The notes under the pieces are model-generated. The model had not been told where the DNA came from and did not search any database. It saw only the letters and a program-made list of their open reading frames with translations. The position numbers and the translations under genes are program-made. From assembly GCF_030649675.1 (NCBI RefSeq), contig NZ_JAUTDR010000012.1, positions 20,942-84,941 of the forward strand: 64,000 nucleotides of DNA, given 5' to 3'. This stretch comes from Haliea sp. E1-2-M8 (lineage in GTDB: Bacteria; Pseudomonadota; Gammaproteobacteria; Pseudomonadales; Halieaceae). Every line of letters starts with the position of its first letter. Positions within the stretch are counted from its first letter, which is position 1. This document shows positions 51,009 to 61,830 of the stretch, in pieces.

Positions 51009-51505
51009 CCTGGCTGGTAGTGCACAGCAAGCCGCGGGAAGAGGACAAGGCTGCCCGCAATCTCTGCGACCAGGGCTTCGAGACCTTTGCCCCCCGCATT
51101 CGCGAGCGCAAGCGCGGCGCGTCTGGCTGGCGCGTGGTCACGGGACCGCTGTTTCCACGCTATATTTTTATCAACGTTGCCCTGGGGGAACAGAGTACGG
51201 CCAGCATTCGCAACACCCCCGGTGTCTGCAGCCTGGTACGCTTTGGCCAGCAACTCGCGCCCGTTCCAGACACTGTTGTCGGCTATCTGCAGACGCAGCA
51301 AAACCCCGAGCTGGGCGCCAGAAGTGCCGAGGCCTGGCCGCAACAACCGGGAGATCGGGTCCAGATCCTGGAGGGGCCCTTTGCGGGGCTAAACGCGGTG
51401 TTTGAGGCCGCCAGGGGCGATGAGCGAGCGGCTCTGCTGCTGGATCTGCTGGGGCGCCAGAACCGTATCGTAGTCCGGCGCGATGCGCTGTCGGAGGCAG
51501 TCTAG
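51005..51505 (+). CDS. rfaH: RfaH-like transcription antiterminator (NusG paralogue)
   Basis: A 166-residue NusG-family protein. The N-terminal NGN domain (WLVVHSKPREEDKAARNLCDQGFETFAP, PLFPRYIFINV) and the C-terminal KOW-type domain (GDRVQILEGPFAGLNAVFEA, DLLGRQNRIVV) match RfaH more than NusG. RfaH-type factors bind paused polymerase at ops sites and let it read long surface-polysaccharide operons. The GTG start lies in the wecA stop. Its targets must lie elsewhere, as no long polysaccharide operon is in the window. Confidence 0.85.
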   Translation: MTWLVVHSKPREEDKAARNLCDQGFETFAPRIRERKRGASGWRVVTGPLFPRYIFINVALGEQSTASIRNTPGVCSLVRFGQQLAPVPDTVVGYLQTQQNPELGARSAEAWPQQPGDRVQILEGPFAGLNAVFEAARGDERAALLLDLLGRQNRIVVRRDALSEAV

Positions 51506-51519
51506 GCTCGGTGCAGGCT

Positions 51520-52941
51520 TCAGTCCTGGCCGAACCAGCCCAGCTCAGCCTGCAGGCGCACCACGTCGCCGACAATAATCAGGGTGTGGGCGGAGGGTCT
51601 CGATTCGGCCACCACGCCAGCGATAGTCGCCAGACTGCCCGTCAGGATCCTCTGCTCCGGCAGCGTCGCCCGCTCGATCACCGCAACCGGGGTGCCCGGA
51701 TCGCGGCCGTGAGCGATCAGCTGCGCGCAGATTTCCTCCAGTCCCGCCAATCCCATATAGAACACCAGGGTCTCGCTGGCTGACTGGAATTCATCCCAGC
51801 GGTGTTGCAGCCGGTTGTCCTTCAGATAGCCGGCAACAAAGCGCACGGACTGGGCGTGATTGCGGTGGGTGAGCGGAATCCCCGCATAGCAGGCGGCCCC
51901 GCTGGCGGCGGTGATGCCGGGAACTACCTGGAAGGGAATATGGTGCCGCGCCAGCAGCTCGATCTCCTCGCCGCCGCGCCCGAAAATGAACGGGTCACCG
52001 CCCTTCAGCCGCGCCACCCGCCTGCCCTGCCGGGCCAGGTCCAGCAGCTGCTGGTTGATATCCGGCTGTGGCACGCTGTGTTCCGAGCGCTTTTTGCCGA
52101 CGTAGATGCGCTCCGCATCCCGCCGGGCGAGGTCGATTATCGCCGGGTTGACCAGGCGATCGTAAAGCACCACGTCCGCTGCCTGTAGCAGCCGCAGGGC
52201 CTTGAAGGTCATCAGGTCCGGGTCTCCGGGGCCGGCACCGATCAGGTAGACCTCGCCCTGATTGAGACTTTTCGGGTTGCGCTGCTGCAAGGCCAGCAGT
52301 TGCTCCAGGGAAGCCCTGGCCTCTCCTTCCCTGCCGTTGAGTACCTTGCTGGCGATGGGGCCGTCGATGACCTGCTCCCAGAACCGGCGCCGGTGTTCCA
52401 CATCCGGCAGTGCCTGTGCCACGGTCGAGCGAAGTTCGCGGGCAAACTGCGCCAGCCTGCCGTACGCAGCGGGCACCATGGCTTCTATCCGGCGCCGCAG
52501 CTGCCGCGCCAGCACCGGGCTGCCGCCGTTGCTGCCGATCGCGATGACCAGCGGCGAACGATCCACGATAGCGGGAAAAATGAAACTGCACAGCTCCGGT
52601 GAATCCACTACGTTGACCAGGATGCCGGCGGCCGTGGCTTCGGCAGAAATCACTGCGTTGAGTGTGCGGTTGGGGGTGGCAACCACTACCAGGCGTGCAC
52701 CCTGCAGTTGCTCTGGCCCGCTATAGGGGCCCCGGATCCAGCGGTGAGTCTGGCGCCCCTGCGGCGTACCTTCCGGCAGACCCAGTAGGGTTTCCAGTTC
52801 TGCGCTGATCGCTGGCGCCACGACCGTGACCACTGCCCCGGCTGCCGCCAGCAACCGCGCCTTGCGGGTGCCTATCGCGCCGCCGCCGACCAGCAGCACC
52901 GGGGCGCCATCGAGCTTGAGGAACAGCGGCAGGGTTTCCAT
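51520..52941 (-). CDS. cysG: Siroheme synthase CysG (methyltransferase, dehydrogenase, ferrochelatase)
   Basis: A 473-residue trifunctional enzyme making siroheme from uroporphyrinogen III. Residues 1-210 are the dehydrogenase/ferrochelatase (PVLLVGGGAIGTRKARLL, VVATPNRTLNAVI, CSFIFPAIVDRSPLVIAIGSNGGSPVLAR). Residues 217-473 are the SAM methyltransferase (GEVYLIGAGPGDPDLMTFKAL, LKGGDPFIFGRGGEEIELL, PGITAASGAACYAGIPLTHR). It supplies the cofactor for CysI. One base separates it from serS, so they are cotranscribed. Confidence 0.97.
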   Translation of the reverse strand: METLPLFLKLDGAPVLLVGGGAIGTRKARLLAAAGAVVTVVAPAISAELETLLGLPEGTPQGRQTHRWIRGPYSGPEQLQGARLVVVATPNRTLNAVISAEATAAGILVNVVDSPELCSFIFPAIVDRSPLVIAIGSNGGSPVLARQLRRRIEAMVPAAYGRLAQFARELRSTVAQALPDVEHRRRFWEQVIDGPIASKVLNGREGEARASLEQLLALQQRNPKSLNQGEVYLIGAGPGDPDLMTFKALRLLQAADVVLYDRLVNPAIIDLARRDAERIYVGKKRSEHSVPQPDINQQLLDLARQGRRVARLKGGDPFIFGRGGEEIELLARHHIPFQVVPGITAASGAACYAGIPLTHRNHAQSVRFVAGYLKDNRLQHRWDEFQSASETLVFYMGLAGLEEICAQLIAHGRDPGTPVAVIERATLPEQRILTGSLATIAGVVAESRPSAHTLIIVGDVVRLQAELGWFGQD

Positions 52942-52942
52942 A

Positions 52943-54235
52943 CTACAGCGTGGTCAGGCCGCCCATGTAGGGCGCCAGTACCGTGGGTACCGCCACCGAG
53001 CCATCCGCCTGCTGGCAGTTCTCCAGTATGGCTACCAGAGTCCGGCCCACCGCGAGGCCGGAGCCGTTGATGGTGTGCAGCAGCTCCGGTTTGCCGGTTG
53101 CGGGGTTGCGCCAGCGAGCCTGCATGCGGCGCGCCTGGAAGTCGCCGAAATTGCTGCAGGAGGAAATCTCCCGATAGGTTTCCTGGGCCGGCAGCCACAC
53201 TTCCAGATCGTAGGTGCGGCGAGCAGAAAAGCCGGTGTCACCCGCGCACAGCGCCACCTTGCGGTAGGGGAGCTCCAGCAACTGCAGTACCCGCTCGGCG
53301 TGACCGGTCAGTGCCTCCAGGGCGGCGTCGGACTGCTGCGGACGCACGAGTTGCACCAGCTCCACTTTCTCGAACTGGTGCTGGCGGATCATGCCGCGGG
53401 TGTCGCGGCCATAGCTGCCGGCCTCGCTGCGGAAGCAGGGGCTGTGGCAGGCAAAGCGGATGCCGTGTTGACCCAGCTCCGCATCGTCGAAAATACGGTC
53501 GCGGGCGACATTGGTGACCGGCACCTCTGCGGTCGGTATCAGGTAGTAGTCCTGCTCCCCTTCCAGCTTGAACAGGTCTTGTGCAAACTTGGGTAACTGG
53601 CCGGTACCGTGCAGGGACTCCCGGTTGACGATGTAGGGGACGTAGATCTCGCGATAGCCGTGCTCGCCAGTATGCAGGTTGAGCATGAACTGGATCAGGG
53701 CCCGGTGCAGTCGCGCCAGCGGGCCGTACATGACGGTGAAGCGCGAGCCGGTAATCTTGCCCCCGGTTTCGGCGTCCAGCTGCTGCAGCGCCTCACCCAG
53801 CGCGACGTGATCCTGCACCGGGAAATCAAAGCGGCGCGGCTCGGACCAGCGCGCCAGCTCCACATTGTCCTCTTCGCTCTTGCCGTCGGGGACGTCCGCC
53901 GCCAGCAGGTTGGGAACTCCGGACAACAGCTCGTCCAGTTCAGCCTGTACACGCTTCGCCTGGTCCGTCAGGTCGTCGAGCTGGGCGGCGATTTTTTCCA
54001 GCGTCTCGTTGACCTGGACCTTGGCGGCATCGACGCTCATGCCCTCCCCGACCAGCTGGCCAATTTTTTTGGAGGCACTTTTGCGTTCCGCCAGCAGCGC
54101 CTGGCTGTCCATATCCGCCTGCTTGCGGCGAGCGTCCAGCGTCTGAAAGGCGGCCACGTCAAAATCGAAGCCGCGGCGAGCGAGTTGCGCGGCAACGGCT
54201 TCTGGATTCTGGCGCACAGTCTTGATATCCAACAT
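52943..54235 (-). CDS. serS: Seryl-tRNA synthetase
   Basis: A 430-residue class II synthetase. An N-terminal coiled-coil arm (about residues 30-105, rich in Lys/Glu/Gln) binds the long variable arm of tRNA-Ser; the catalytic core has motif 2 [22 protein letters not shown] and motif 3 [16 protein letters not shown] followed by the GSGLAVGR signature. Order serS-cysG with crcB and rarA upstream matches Pseudomonas. Confidence 0.97.
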   Translation of the reverse strand: MLDIKTVRQNPEAVAAQLARRGFDFDVAAFQTLDARRKQADMDSQALLAERKSASKKIGQLVGEGMSVDAAKVQVNETLEKIAAQLDDLTDQAKRVQAELDELLSGVPNLLAADVPDGKSEEDNVELARWSEPRRFDFPVQDHVALGEALQQLDAETGGKITGSRFTVMYGPLARLHRALIQFMLNLHTGEHGYREIYVPYIVNRESLHGTGQLPKFAQDLFKLEGEQDYYLIPTAEVPVTNVARDRIFDDAELGQHGIRFACHSPCFRSEAGSYGRDTRGMIRQHQFEKVELVQLVRPQQSDAALEALTGHAERVLQLLELPYRKVALCAGDTGFSARRTYDLEVWLPAQETYREISSCSNFGDFQARRMQARWRNPATGKPELLHTINGSGLAVGRTLVAILENCQQADGSVAVPTVLAPYMGGLTTL

Positions 54236-54268
54236 CGTGTCTGTCCTGTTGTTCGGTGTGTCCGGCGC

Positions 54269-54643
54269 CTACAGCAGCGCTCGGGTCAGAGTTATGGCGG
54301 CGCCGGCGCCGGCCACGCAGAGCACCACACTGGCCAGCATATAAGCCAGGGCCTGACCGGTATGACCCGTTTCCCAGAGCGTAATTGCCTCCAGGGAAAA
54401 AGTGGAAAAGGTGGTAAACGCACCGAGAAATCCCACCATCAGTACACCGCGCCAGTCCGGGTGCAGTACCTGCCGCTCCAGCAATACGAAAATCACGCCG
54501 ATACCGAAGGAGCCCGCGAAGTTGACCAGCAACGTCCCCAGCGGAAAAACGCCCTGCCACTGGGCCTGGGTCCACTGCGCCAGCAGGTAGCGCGACACCG
54601 AACCCGTGGCGCCACCGAGGGCAATGAACAACAGGTATTGCAT
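54269..54643 (-). CDS. crcB: Fluoride exporter CrcB (Fluc)
   Basis: A 124-residue four-helix membrane protein that works as an antiparallel dimer expelling fluoride. Signature segments are GGATGSVSRYLLAQW, GTLLVNFAGSFGIG and GFLGAFTTFSTFSLE. No fluoride riboswitch is apparent in the short gap to rarA. It lies 33 bases before serS. Confidence 0.95.
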   Translation of the reverse strand: MQYLLFIALGGATGSVSRYLLAQWTQAQWQGVFPLGTLLVNFAGSFGIGVIFVLLERQVLHPDWRGVLMVGFLGAFTTFSTFSLEAITLWETGHTGQALAYMLASVVLCVAGAGAAITLTRALL

Positions 54644-54709
54644 AGGCTTGTCATGGCGGCGGCTCAGAAGGAGCGCATTGTACTGATTTTGTCGCTGAAA
54701 GGCAGCAGA

Positions 54710-56038
54710 TCAGGGGTAGCGCTGGCGCGGGCTGTCCCGGTCGCGCTGGCGCAGGTAATCCAGCTTGGCGCGAATCTTCTGCTCCAGGCCGCGGTCTACC
54801 GGCATGTAGTAGCGGCGGTCGCGCATAGCCTCGGGGAAGTAGTTCTCGCCCGCGGCGTAGCCCTCTTCCTCGTCGTGGGCATAGCGGTAGTCGTCACCGT
54901 GGCCCTCGGCCTTCATCAAGGCCGTGGGGGCATTGCGCAGGTGCAGCGGCACTTCGTCGCTGCCCTGAGCGCTGATATCCGCCATGGCGGCATTGAACGC
55001 GCTGTAGACCGCGTTGCTTTTGGGCGCGCAGGCGAGGTAGACCACGGCCTGGGCAATCGCCAGCTCGCCCTCCGGACTGCCGAGACGCTCCTGCACCTGC
55101 CATGCGTCCAGGCACAGGCCCAGAGCCCGCGGGTCCGCATTGCCGATATCTTCACTGGCCATGCGCACCACCCTGCGCGCGAGGTACAGCGGGTCACAGC
55201 CGCCGTCGAGCATCCGGCACAGCCAGTACAGCGCGGCGTCCGGGGAAGAGCCGCGCACCGCCTTGTGCAAGGCGCTGATCTGGTCGTAAAAGAGATCGCC
55301 GCCCTTGTCGAACCGGCGCAGGGAGGCCTGCAGCACTTCGGCCAGGGTCGCCGCGGTGATCTCGCGCACCGCAGCGCCCTCCTCCGCCAGATCAGCCGCC
55401 AGTTCCAGCAGGTTCAGGGCCCGGCGGGCGTCACCATCAGCCTGTATCGCAACCTGGCGCAGACAGTCCTCGCTTGCAGTGACCGCCGGTTCCAGCGCCG
55501 CCAACCCGCGCTGCAGCACCCCCAGCAGCTCTTCTTCATCGAGGGAGCGCAGCTTGTACACCCGGGAGCGCGACAACAGGGCATTGTTCAGTTCGAAGGA
55601 GGGATTTTCCGTGGTGGCGCCGACAAAAATGACCGTGCCGTCTTCGACATGGGGCAGGAAAGCATCCTGCTGTGATTTATTGAAACGGTGCACTTCGTCC
55701 ACAAACAGCACCGTATTGCGGCCTGCCGCCCGGTGTTGCCGAGCCTGGGCGATGGCCTCGCGGATTTCCTTGACCCCGGACAGCACTGCCGAAAGCTGCA
55801 GGAACTGGGCGTTGGCGCCGGCGGCGACAATCCGCGCCAGCGTGGTCTTGCCGACACCGGGTGGCCCCCAGAAAATCATCGAGTGCAACTGCTGCCGCTC
55901 GATGGCCTGGCGCAGCGGTTTCCCGGACCCCAGCAGGTGGGCCTGACCGGCGAATTCCTCCAGCGAGGCTGGCCGCAGGCGCGCTGCCAGGGGCTGATAA
56001 CCCGCGTCGGGCGCGTCGCTGAACAGGTCGGTGCTCAC
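54710..56038 (-). CDS. rarA: Replication-associated recombination protein A (MgsA/WRNIP1 family ATPase)
   Basis: A 442-residue AAA+ protein. It starts at a GTG and shows ARLRPASLEEFAGQAHLLG, Walker A GPPGVGKTTLARIVA, Walker B LFVDEVHRFNKSQQDAFLP and sensor 1 FVGATTENPSFELNNALLSR, followed by the tetramerisation region ending YLPVDRGLEQ-like YMPVDRGLEQKIRAKL. RarA acts at stalled replication forks. The order ftsK-lolA-rarA is conserved in gammaproteobacteria. Confidence 0.96.
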   Translation of the reverse strand: MSTDLFSDAPDAGYQPLAARLRPASLEEFAGQAHLLGSGKPLRQAIERQQLHSMIFWGPPGVGKTTLARIVAAGANAQFLQLSAVLSGVKEIREAIAQARQHRAAGRNTVLFVDEVHRFNKSQQDAFLPHVEDGTVIFVGATTENPSFELNNALLSRSRVYKLRSLDEEELLGVLQRGLAALEPAVTASEDCLRQVAIQADGDARRALNLLELAADLAEEGAAVREITAATLAEVLQASLRRFDKGGDLFYDQISALHKAVRGSSPDAALYWLCRMLDGGCDPLYLARRVVRMASEDIGNADPRALGLCLDAWQVQERLGSPEGELAIAQAVVYLACAPKSNAVYSAFNAAMADISAQGSDEVPLHLRNAPTALMKAEGHGDDYRYAHDEEEGYAAGENYFPEAMRDRRYYMPVDRGLEQKIRAKLDYLRQRDRDSPRQRYP

Positions 56039-56122
56039 GAACTGCGGGCGCGATCGCCCGCGGACAAGGTGAATGGCCGCGCAGCGGACAGAGAAGGTGG
56101 CCTGGGCCAGCGGGCTCCTACG

Positions 56123-56764
56123 TTATTCTTCACTGTAGAGCAGGTCCGCATCCGGCGGCGGGCTGAAGTCAAAATCCATCGGTCCCAGCGGGCTGGTCGT
56201 GTCCAGGGCACTGAACTCGATTACCACCTGCTGGTTGAGGTTGTCCAGCACTTCCATGGCGCGGATTTCCGCGCCCGCAATGGTCAGGGCCAACTGCAGG
56301 AAACCCGCATCCGGATTGTGCGGCTGCAGCACGAAGCGGCCGTCGGCGTCACGGCTGACCGCATAGTCCCGGCGCAGGGCCTCGCCGTCACCCCCCAGCA
56401 CCTGTAGCGGGGTCATGGCTTCGCTGCCTGCCAGAGGGCGCCGGGTCACGGTTTCCAGGTCGCGGTCGTGATGCCACAGATACTGGGGATTGGCGACAAT
56501 AAGCTGACTGTCCGGGCTGCTGATTTCCCAGGCGAAGTAGCCGGGCCGCAACAGCTTGAACCGGCCCTCGGACTCGGCGGTCACCTTGCCATCGCGGGCA
56601 TACTGGCGCTGATGGAAGTCACCTTGCAGGCGCTCAATGCCCTGCAGCGCCTGCAGCAGGTCGTCGACCGGTTCGGCCCGCAGGGCGGGTGCCAACAGCA
56701 GGCTGAGCAGCATGGCGGCCAGCAGGCTGGCGTTCAGGCGGAGGCGGTTCAGGATTTGGGGCAC
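56123..56764 (-). CDS. lolA: Outer-membrane lipoprotein carrier protein LolA
   Basis: A 213-residue periplasmic chaperone carrying lipoproteins from the LolCDE complex to LolB. A Sec signal (residues 1-30, LLAAMLLSLLLAPALRA) precedes the open beta-barrel domain with GDFHQRQYARDG, GRFKLLRPGYFAWEI and QYLWHHDRDLETVT. GTG 56764 is chosen because AGGAAG lies six bases upstream; the longer upstream reading would bury the signal. It starts 45 bases after ftsK, on the same strand. Confidence 0.94.
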   Translation of the reverse strand: MPQILNRLRLNASLLAAMLLSLLLAPALRAEPVDDLLQALQGIERLQGDFHQRQYARDGKVTAESEGRFKLLRPGYFAWEISSPDSQLIVANPQYLWHHDRDLETVTRRPLAGSEAMTPLQVLGGDGEALRRDYAVSRDADGRFVLQPHNPDAGFLQLALTIAGAEIRAMEVLDNLNQQVVIEFSALDTTSPLGPMDFDFSPPPDADLLYSEE

Positions 56765-56808
56765 GGCGGTCTTCCTGTGTGCAGGGACGTTGATGGCGTT
56801 TGACGCTC

Positions 56809-59121
56809 TCACTCGGGCGGGGACGGCGCCAGAACTTCGCGCTGGCCATTGCTGCTCATTTCGCTCACCACACCGGCCTGCTCCATGGCCTCGATCAGAC
56901 GCGCCGCACGGTTATAGCCGATGCGCAACTTGCGTTGTACCGAGGAAATGGAGGCGCGCCGGCTCTGGGTCACGTAGTGCACCGCTTCGTCGTAGAGGGC
57001 GTCACTCTCGGAATCTTCGTCACCATTACCGGCCTGGAGTTCCCCGGCGGTGACCGGCGTATTGCTGCCCTCGTCGAGCAGGCCATCGATATATTTCGGT
57101 TGCCCGCGCCGTTTCCAGTCCGCGACCACCCGGTGTACTTCCTCGTCCGAGCAGAAAGCGCCGTGGACCCTGGTCGGCAGGCCCGAGCCCGGCGGCAGGT
57201 AGAGCATGTCGCCGTGGCCCAGCAATTGTTCCGCGCCGCCCTGGTCGAGGATGGTGCGGGAGTCGATCTTGGAGGACACCTGAAAGGCGATGCGGGTGGG
57301 TATGTTGGCCTTGATCAGGCCCGTGATTACGTCGACCGACGGCCGCTGGGTGGCCAGAATCAGGTGGATCCCTGCCGCCCGCGCCTTCTGCGCGATGCGC
57401 GCAATCAGCTCTTCCACCTTCTTGCCGACAATCATCATCATGTCGGCGAATTCATCAATCACCACGACAATCGCCGGCAGGTGTTCCAGTGACGGCGGCA
57501 GCTGTTCCTCGTCAGTTACCGCAAACAGGGGGTCCGGCTTCCAGGTCGGATCCACCAGCGGCTTCCCCTCCTTGATGGCGTCGGCGATCTTGCGGTTGTA
57601 GCCTGCCAGGTTGCGTACACCGAGGTGGGCCATCAGTTTGTAGCGGCGCTCCATTTCCGCCACGCACCAGCGCAGGCCGTTGGCAGCGTCCTTCATGTCG
57701 GTGATGACCGGGGTCAGCAGGTGCGGAATACCGTCGTATACCGACAGTTCCAGCATCTTCGGGTCCACCATCATCAGCCGCACTTCCGCGGGAGTGGACT
57801 TGTACAGCAGGCTCAGCAACATGGCGTTGACGCCCACGGATTTGCCGGAGCCGGTGGTGCCGGCCACCAGCAGGTGCGGCATCTTGGCCAGGTCTGCGAC
57901 CACCGGCTCGCCCGATATGTCGTGGCCCAGAGCCAGGGTCAGGGGCGACTTGGAGTGGTCGAAAGCGCGAGATGAGAGCACCTCCCTGAAATTGACGATC
58001 TCCCGGTCTTCGTTGGGGATTTCAATGCCGACCACCGACTTGCCGGGAATGACCTCGACCACACGCACGCTGATCACCGCCAGCGAGCGCGCCAGATCCT
58101 TGGCCAGGTTGGAAATCCGTGACACCTTGACGCCGGCTGCGGGCTGGATCTCGAAGCGGGTGATCACCGGACCGGGATACACCGCTACCACTTCGGCGCT
58201 GATGCTGAAATCCGCCAGCTTCAGTTCCAGCAACCGCGACATGCCCGCGAGCGCCTCCTCGGAAAAGCCCTTGTCCGGATCCTTGACCTGGGCATCCAGC
58301 AGGCCCAGCGGGGGCAGCTCACCGGTTATCGGGGCGTCGAACAGCACCTGCTGTTTTTCCTTTTCAACCCGCTCGCTCTTTTCCACCTTGGGCGTGAAGG
58401 GTTTTATTTTCGGGGGTTTGCGCTGCCTGCCGCGCTCCACGTGCTCGTCGATAACCGCCTTGCGCGCCTCCAGCGCTTTCTCGCGCTCGCGGCGGTCGCG
58501 GATTCTGTCGAGGGTGGCGATGGACCAGCGCTGCAGACGAGCGTAGCTGCCCAGGCACCAGCGCCCGATGCGCTCACTCAACTTCACCCAGCTCAAGTCG
58601 GTGAAAATGGTCATGCCGAACAGGAACACGGCGAGCAGGATCAGACGACTGCCGATGCCGCTGAAGGCGGCGGTGAAGGCATCGCCGATGGCCTGGCCGA
58701 GGATGCCGCCGGCACCCTGGGGCAGGCCCGAGTTACCGCCATCGTTCATCGCCGCCAGCGCTGTGCCGGCAATCATCACCAGCACCAGACCCAGGGCGCG
58801 GATGCTGAAGGTGACCCAGTCAAAGGCTTTGTTGCTGTGGCGCTCGCGCAGGATGATGAAGGCGCGGTAGGCCAGCAGCAGCGGGAACAGGTAGGCGGCG
58901 TAACCCACCAGCGAGAAGGCGACGTCCGCAACCCAGGCGCCGGTGGGACCGCCCGCGTTGGCGATGCGGTTGCCGATACCGGTCGCAGACCAGCCCGGAT
59001 CCTGGGGACTGTAGGTCGTCAGTGCCAGCAACAGATACAGGCAGACCGCAGTGACGGCGATAAACGCCCCTTCGCGCAGTCGCGGGCCCAGTACGGTGTC
59101 GTTGCGGGTTTTTTCCGGCAC
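56809..59121 (-). CDS. ftsK: DNA translocase FtsK
   Basis: A 770-residue FtsK, compact compared with the 1329-residue E. coli protein because the Pro/Gln linker is short. Four or five N-terminal transmembrane helices (to about residue 185) anchor it at the septum. The motor has Walker [14 protein letters not shown] and Walker [13 protein letters not shown], and the C-terminal gamma winged helix ([25 protein letters not shown]) reads KOPS. It drives chromosome dimer resolution at cell division. GTG start with GGGGA nine bases upstream. Divergent from trxB across an AT-rich region. Confidence 0.97.
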   Translation of the reverse strand: MPEKTRNDTVLGPRLREGAFIAVTAVCLYLLLALTTYSPQDPGWSATGIGNRIANAGGPTGAWVADVAFSLVGYAAYLFPLLLAYRAFIILRERHSNKAFDWVTFSIRALGLVLVMIAGTALAAMNDGGNSGLPQGAGGILGQAIGDAFTAAFSGIGSRLILLAVFLFGMTIFTDLSWVKLSERIGRWCLGSYARLQRWSIATLDRIRDRREREKALEARKAVIDEHVERGRQRKPPKIKPFTPKVEKSERVEKEKQQVLFDAPITGELPPLGLLDAQVKDPDKGFSEEALAGMSRLLELKLADFSISAEVVAVYPGPVITRFEIQPAAGVKVSRISNLAKDLARSLAVISVRVVEVIPGKSVVGIEIPNEDREIVNFREVLSSRAFDHSKSPLTLALGHDISGEPVVADLAKMPHLLVAGTTGSGKSVGVNAMLLSLLYKSTPAEVRLMMVDPKMLELSVYDGIPHLLTPVITDMKDAANGLRWCVAEMERRYKLMAHLGVRNLAGYNRKIADAIKEGKPLVDPTWKPDPLFAVTDEEQLPPSLEHLPAIVVVIDEFADMMMIVGKKVEELIARIAQKARAAGIHLILATQRPSVDVITGLIKANIPTRIAFQVSSKIDSRTILDQGGAEQLLGHGDMLYLPPGSGLPTRVHGAFCSDEEVHRVVADWKRRGQPKYIDGLLDEGSNTPVTAGELQAGNGDEDSESDALYDEAVHYVTQSRRASISSVQRKLRIGYNRAARLIEAMEQAGVVSEMSSNGQREVLAPSPPE

Positions 59122-59174
59122 GCCTTGCTATCCCCTTGTACGCGGTGGCGAAAAGCCACTGCCGCCCAGATTAC

Positions 59175-60313
<1,139 letters not shown>

Positions 60314-60317
60314 CCCC

Positions 60318-61034
60318 GTGGCAGGGATTGTCCGCCTGGCCCCGGGGCAGGATTTCCCGCCCACCTCCCTGGCCCTGGATTACCCCAACGGCCTGCTGGC
60401 GGCCGGTGGCGGGCTCTCGCCCGAGCGACTGCTGGCAGCCTACCGGCGCGGTATCTTTCCCTGGTACGAGGACCCACAGCCGTTGCTGTGGTGGACTCCG
60501 GACCCCCGCTCCGTCCTCTACCTGGACGAACTCCATGTCGCCCGCTCCCTGCGCAAGACTCTGCGCCGCAACCAGCTCGGGCTGGCGGTGGACCGTCGCT
60601 TTGCCGCGGTAATCGCGGCTTGTGCCGGCTCCCGCAGGGGCAGCGACGGGACCTGGATTGGCGAGGACATGCTGCTGGCTTATCAGGCCCTGCATCGACG
60701 CGGTATTGCGCACTCAGTTGAGGTGCTGGACCAGGACGGCAGGCTGGTGGGGGGCATGTACGGCGTGGCTGTCGGGCGGGCGTTCTTCGGCGAATCAATG
60801 TTTTCCCGCGTGCCCAGTGCCTCCCGGGTGGCACTTGTGGCCCTGGTGGATATCCTGCGCCGGGGCGGCTTCCGGCTCATCGACTGCCAGGTGGAAAGTG
60901 CGCACATGAACACAATGGGGGCACGCAACATCAGCAGGCTGGACTTTGAAGCGGAGCTTGCCCAAACTGTGGATGAGACTGTTGATCCGGCGATCTGGGC
61001 CCTGCCAGCCTACTGCGGAGACCTGCTACCGTGA
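60318..61034 (+). CDS. aat: Leucyl/phenylalanyl-tRNA-protein transferase
   Basis: A 238-residue N-end-rule enzyme that adds Leu or Phe to N-terminal Arg/Lys, marking proteins for ClpAP. Signatures are YPNGLLAAGGGLSPERLLAAYRRGIFPWYEDPQPLLWWTPDPRSVL and AFFGESMFSRVPSASRVAL. The frame is open far upstream within trxB, but GTG 60318, four bases after the trxB stop, gives the family N-terminus. It overlaps bpt by four bases. Confidence 0.95.
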   Translation: MAGIVRLAPGQDFPPTSLALDYPNGLLAAGGGLSPERLLAAYRRGIFPWYEDPQPLLWWTPDPRSVLYLDELHVARSLRKTLRRNQLGLAVDRRFAAVIAACAGSRRGSDGTWIGEDMLLAYQALHRRGIAHSVEVLDQDGRLVGGMYGVAVGRAFFGESMFSRVPSASRVALVALVDILRRGGFRLIDCQVESAHMNTMGARNISRLDFEAELAQTVDETVDPAIWALPAYCGDLLP

Positions 61035-61741
61035 CCTCATCCCTGCGGGACCTGAAGGTGTATACCACCTACCCCCACACCTGCAGCTACCTGAAAGACC
61101 AGGAAGCCACCACCCTGTTTATTGACCCTCGCCAGGAGGTGGACCAACTGCTCTACAGTCGCTTGTCGCACATGGGTTTCCGCCGCAGCGGCAACCATAT
61201 CTACCGGCCCCACTGCGGGCGCTGTAACGCCTGTATCCCGGCTCGTCTTCCAGTCAGCCAGTTTGCCCCCAACCGCGCCCAGCGCCGGACCTGGGCACGC
61301 AATACCGACCTGCGTGTGGTGCGCTGTGACGACATATACGACGAGCCGGCCTATGACCTCTACTACCGCTACATCGAGCAGCGCCACGCCGATGGCGACA
61401 TGTATCCGCCGGACCGGGAGCAGTACCACTCCTTTCTCAACAACGCCTGGGATTGCACCCGCTACTACCGTTTTTTCGCCGGCGAGCAGCTGCTGGCAAT
61501 CGCGGTGGTGGATGTCCTGATCGATGGCCTGTCGGCAATCTATACCTTCTTTGAACCCGCCGAAGAGCGCCGCAGCCTTGGCAGCTACGCCATACTCTGG
61601 CAGATCGAGAGGGCCCGGGAACTGGGCCTCGACTATTTGTACCTGGGCTACTGGATTCGCGACTGCGAGAAAATGGCCTACAAGGCAGCTTATCGTCCGC
61701 TGGAATTATACAGCGACAGTCAGTGGCAGGGAGTGCCCTGA
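61031..61741 (+). CDS. bpt: Aspartate/glutamate leucyltransferase (Bpt)
   Basis: A 236-residue member of the arginyl/leucyl-tRNA-protein transferase family; the bacterial type adds Leu to N-terminal Asp or Glu. Features are TCSYLKDQEATTLFIDP, the Cys motif CGRCNACIPARL, QRRTWARN, and YIEQRHADGDMYPP. The GTG start lies in the aat stop, so both N-end-rule transferases are made together. In Pseudomonas infA and clpA follow; here they do not. Confidence 0.94.
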   Translation: MTSSLRDLKVYTTYPHTCSYLKDQEATTLFIDPRQEVDQLLYSRLSHMGFRRSGNHIYRPHCGRCNACIPARLPVSQFAPNRAQRRTWARNTDLRVVRCDDIYDEPAYDLYYRYIEQRHADGDMYPPDREQYHSFLNNAWDCTRYYRFFAGEQLLAIAVVDVLIDGLSAIYTFFEPAEERRSLGSYAILWQIERARELGLDYLYLGYWIRDCEKMAYKAAYRPLELYSDSQWQGVP

Positions 61742-61744
61742 ATG

Positions 61745-61770
61745 CGGCTCCTGAAAGAGCCGTTGTGCTT
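61745..61770 (+). terminator. Possible terminator after bpt
   Basis: CGGCTC (61745-61750) pairs with GAGCCG (61757-61762) around CTGAAA, followed by the weak T-rich tail TTGTGCTT. It would end the trxB-aat-bpt message. Confidence 0.4.
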
Positions 61771-61830
61771 CATGACGATATGAACTGCCGGGACAAGTGG
61801 CTCAGCGGGTTGAGCAGAGCAGCACCACGC

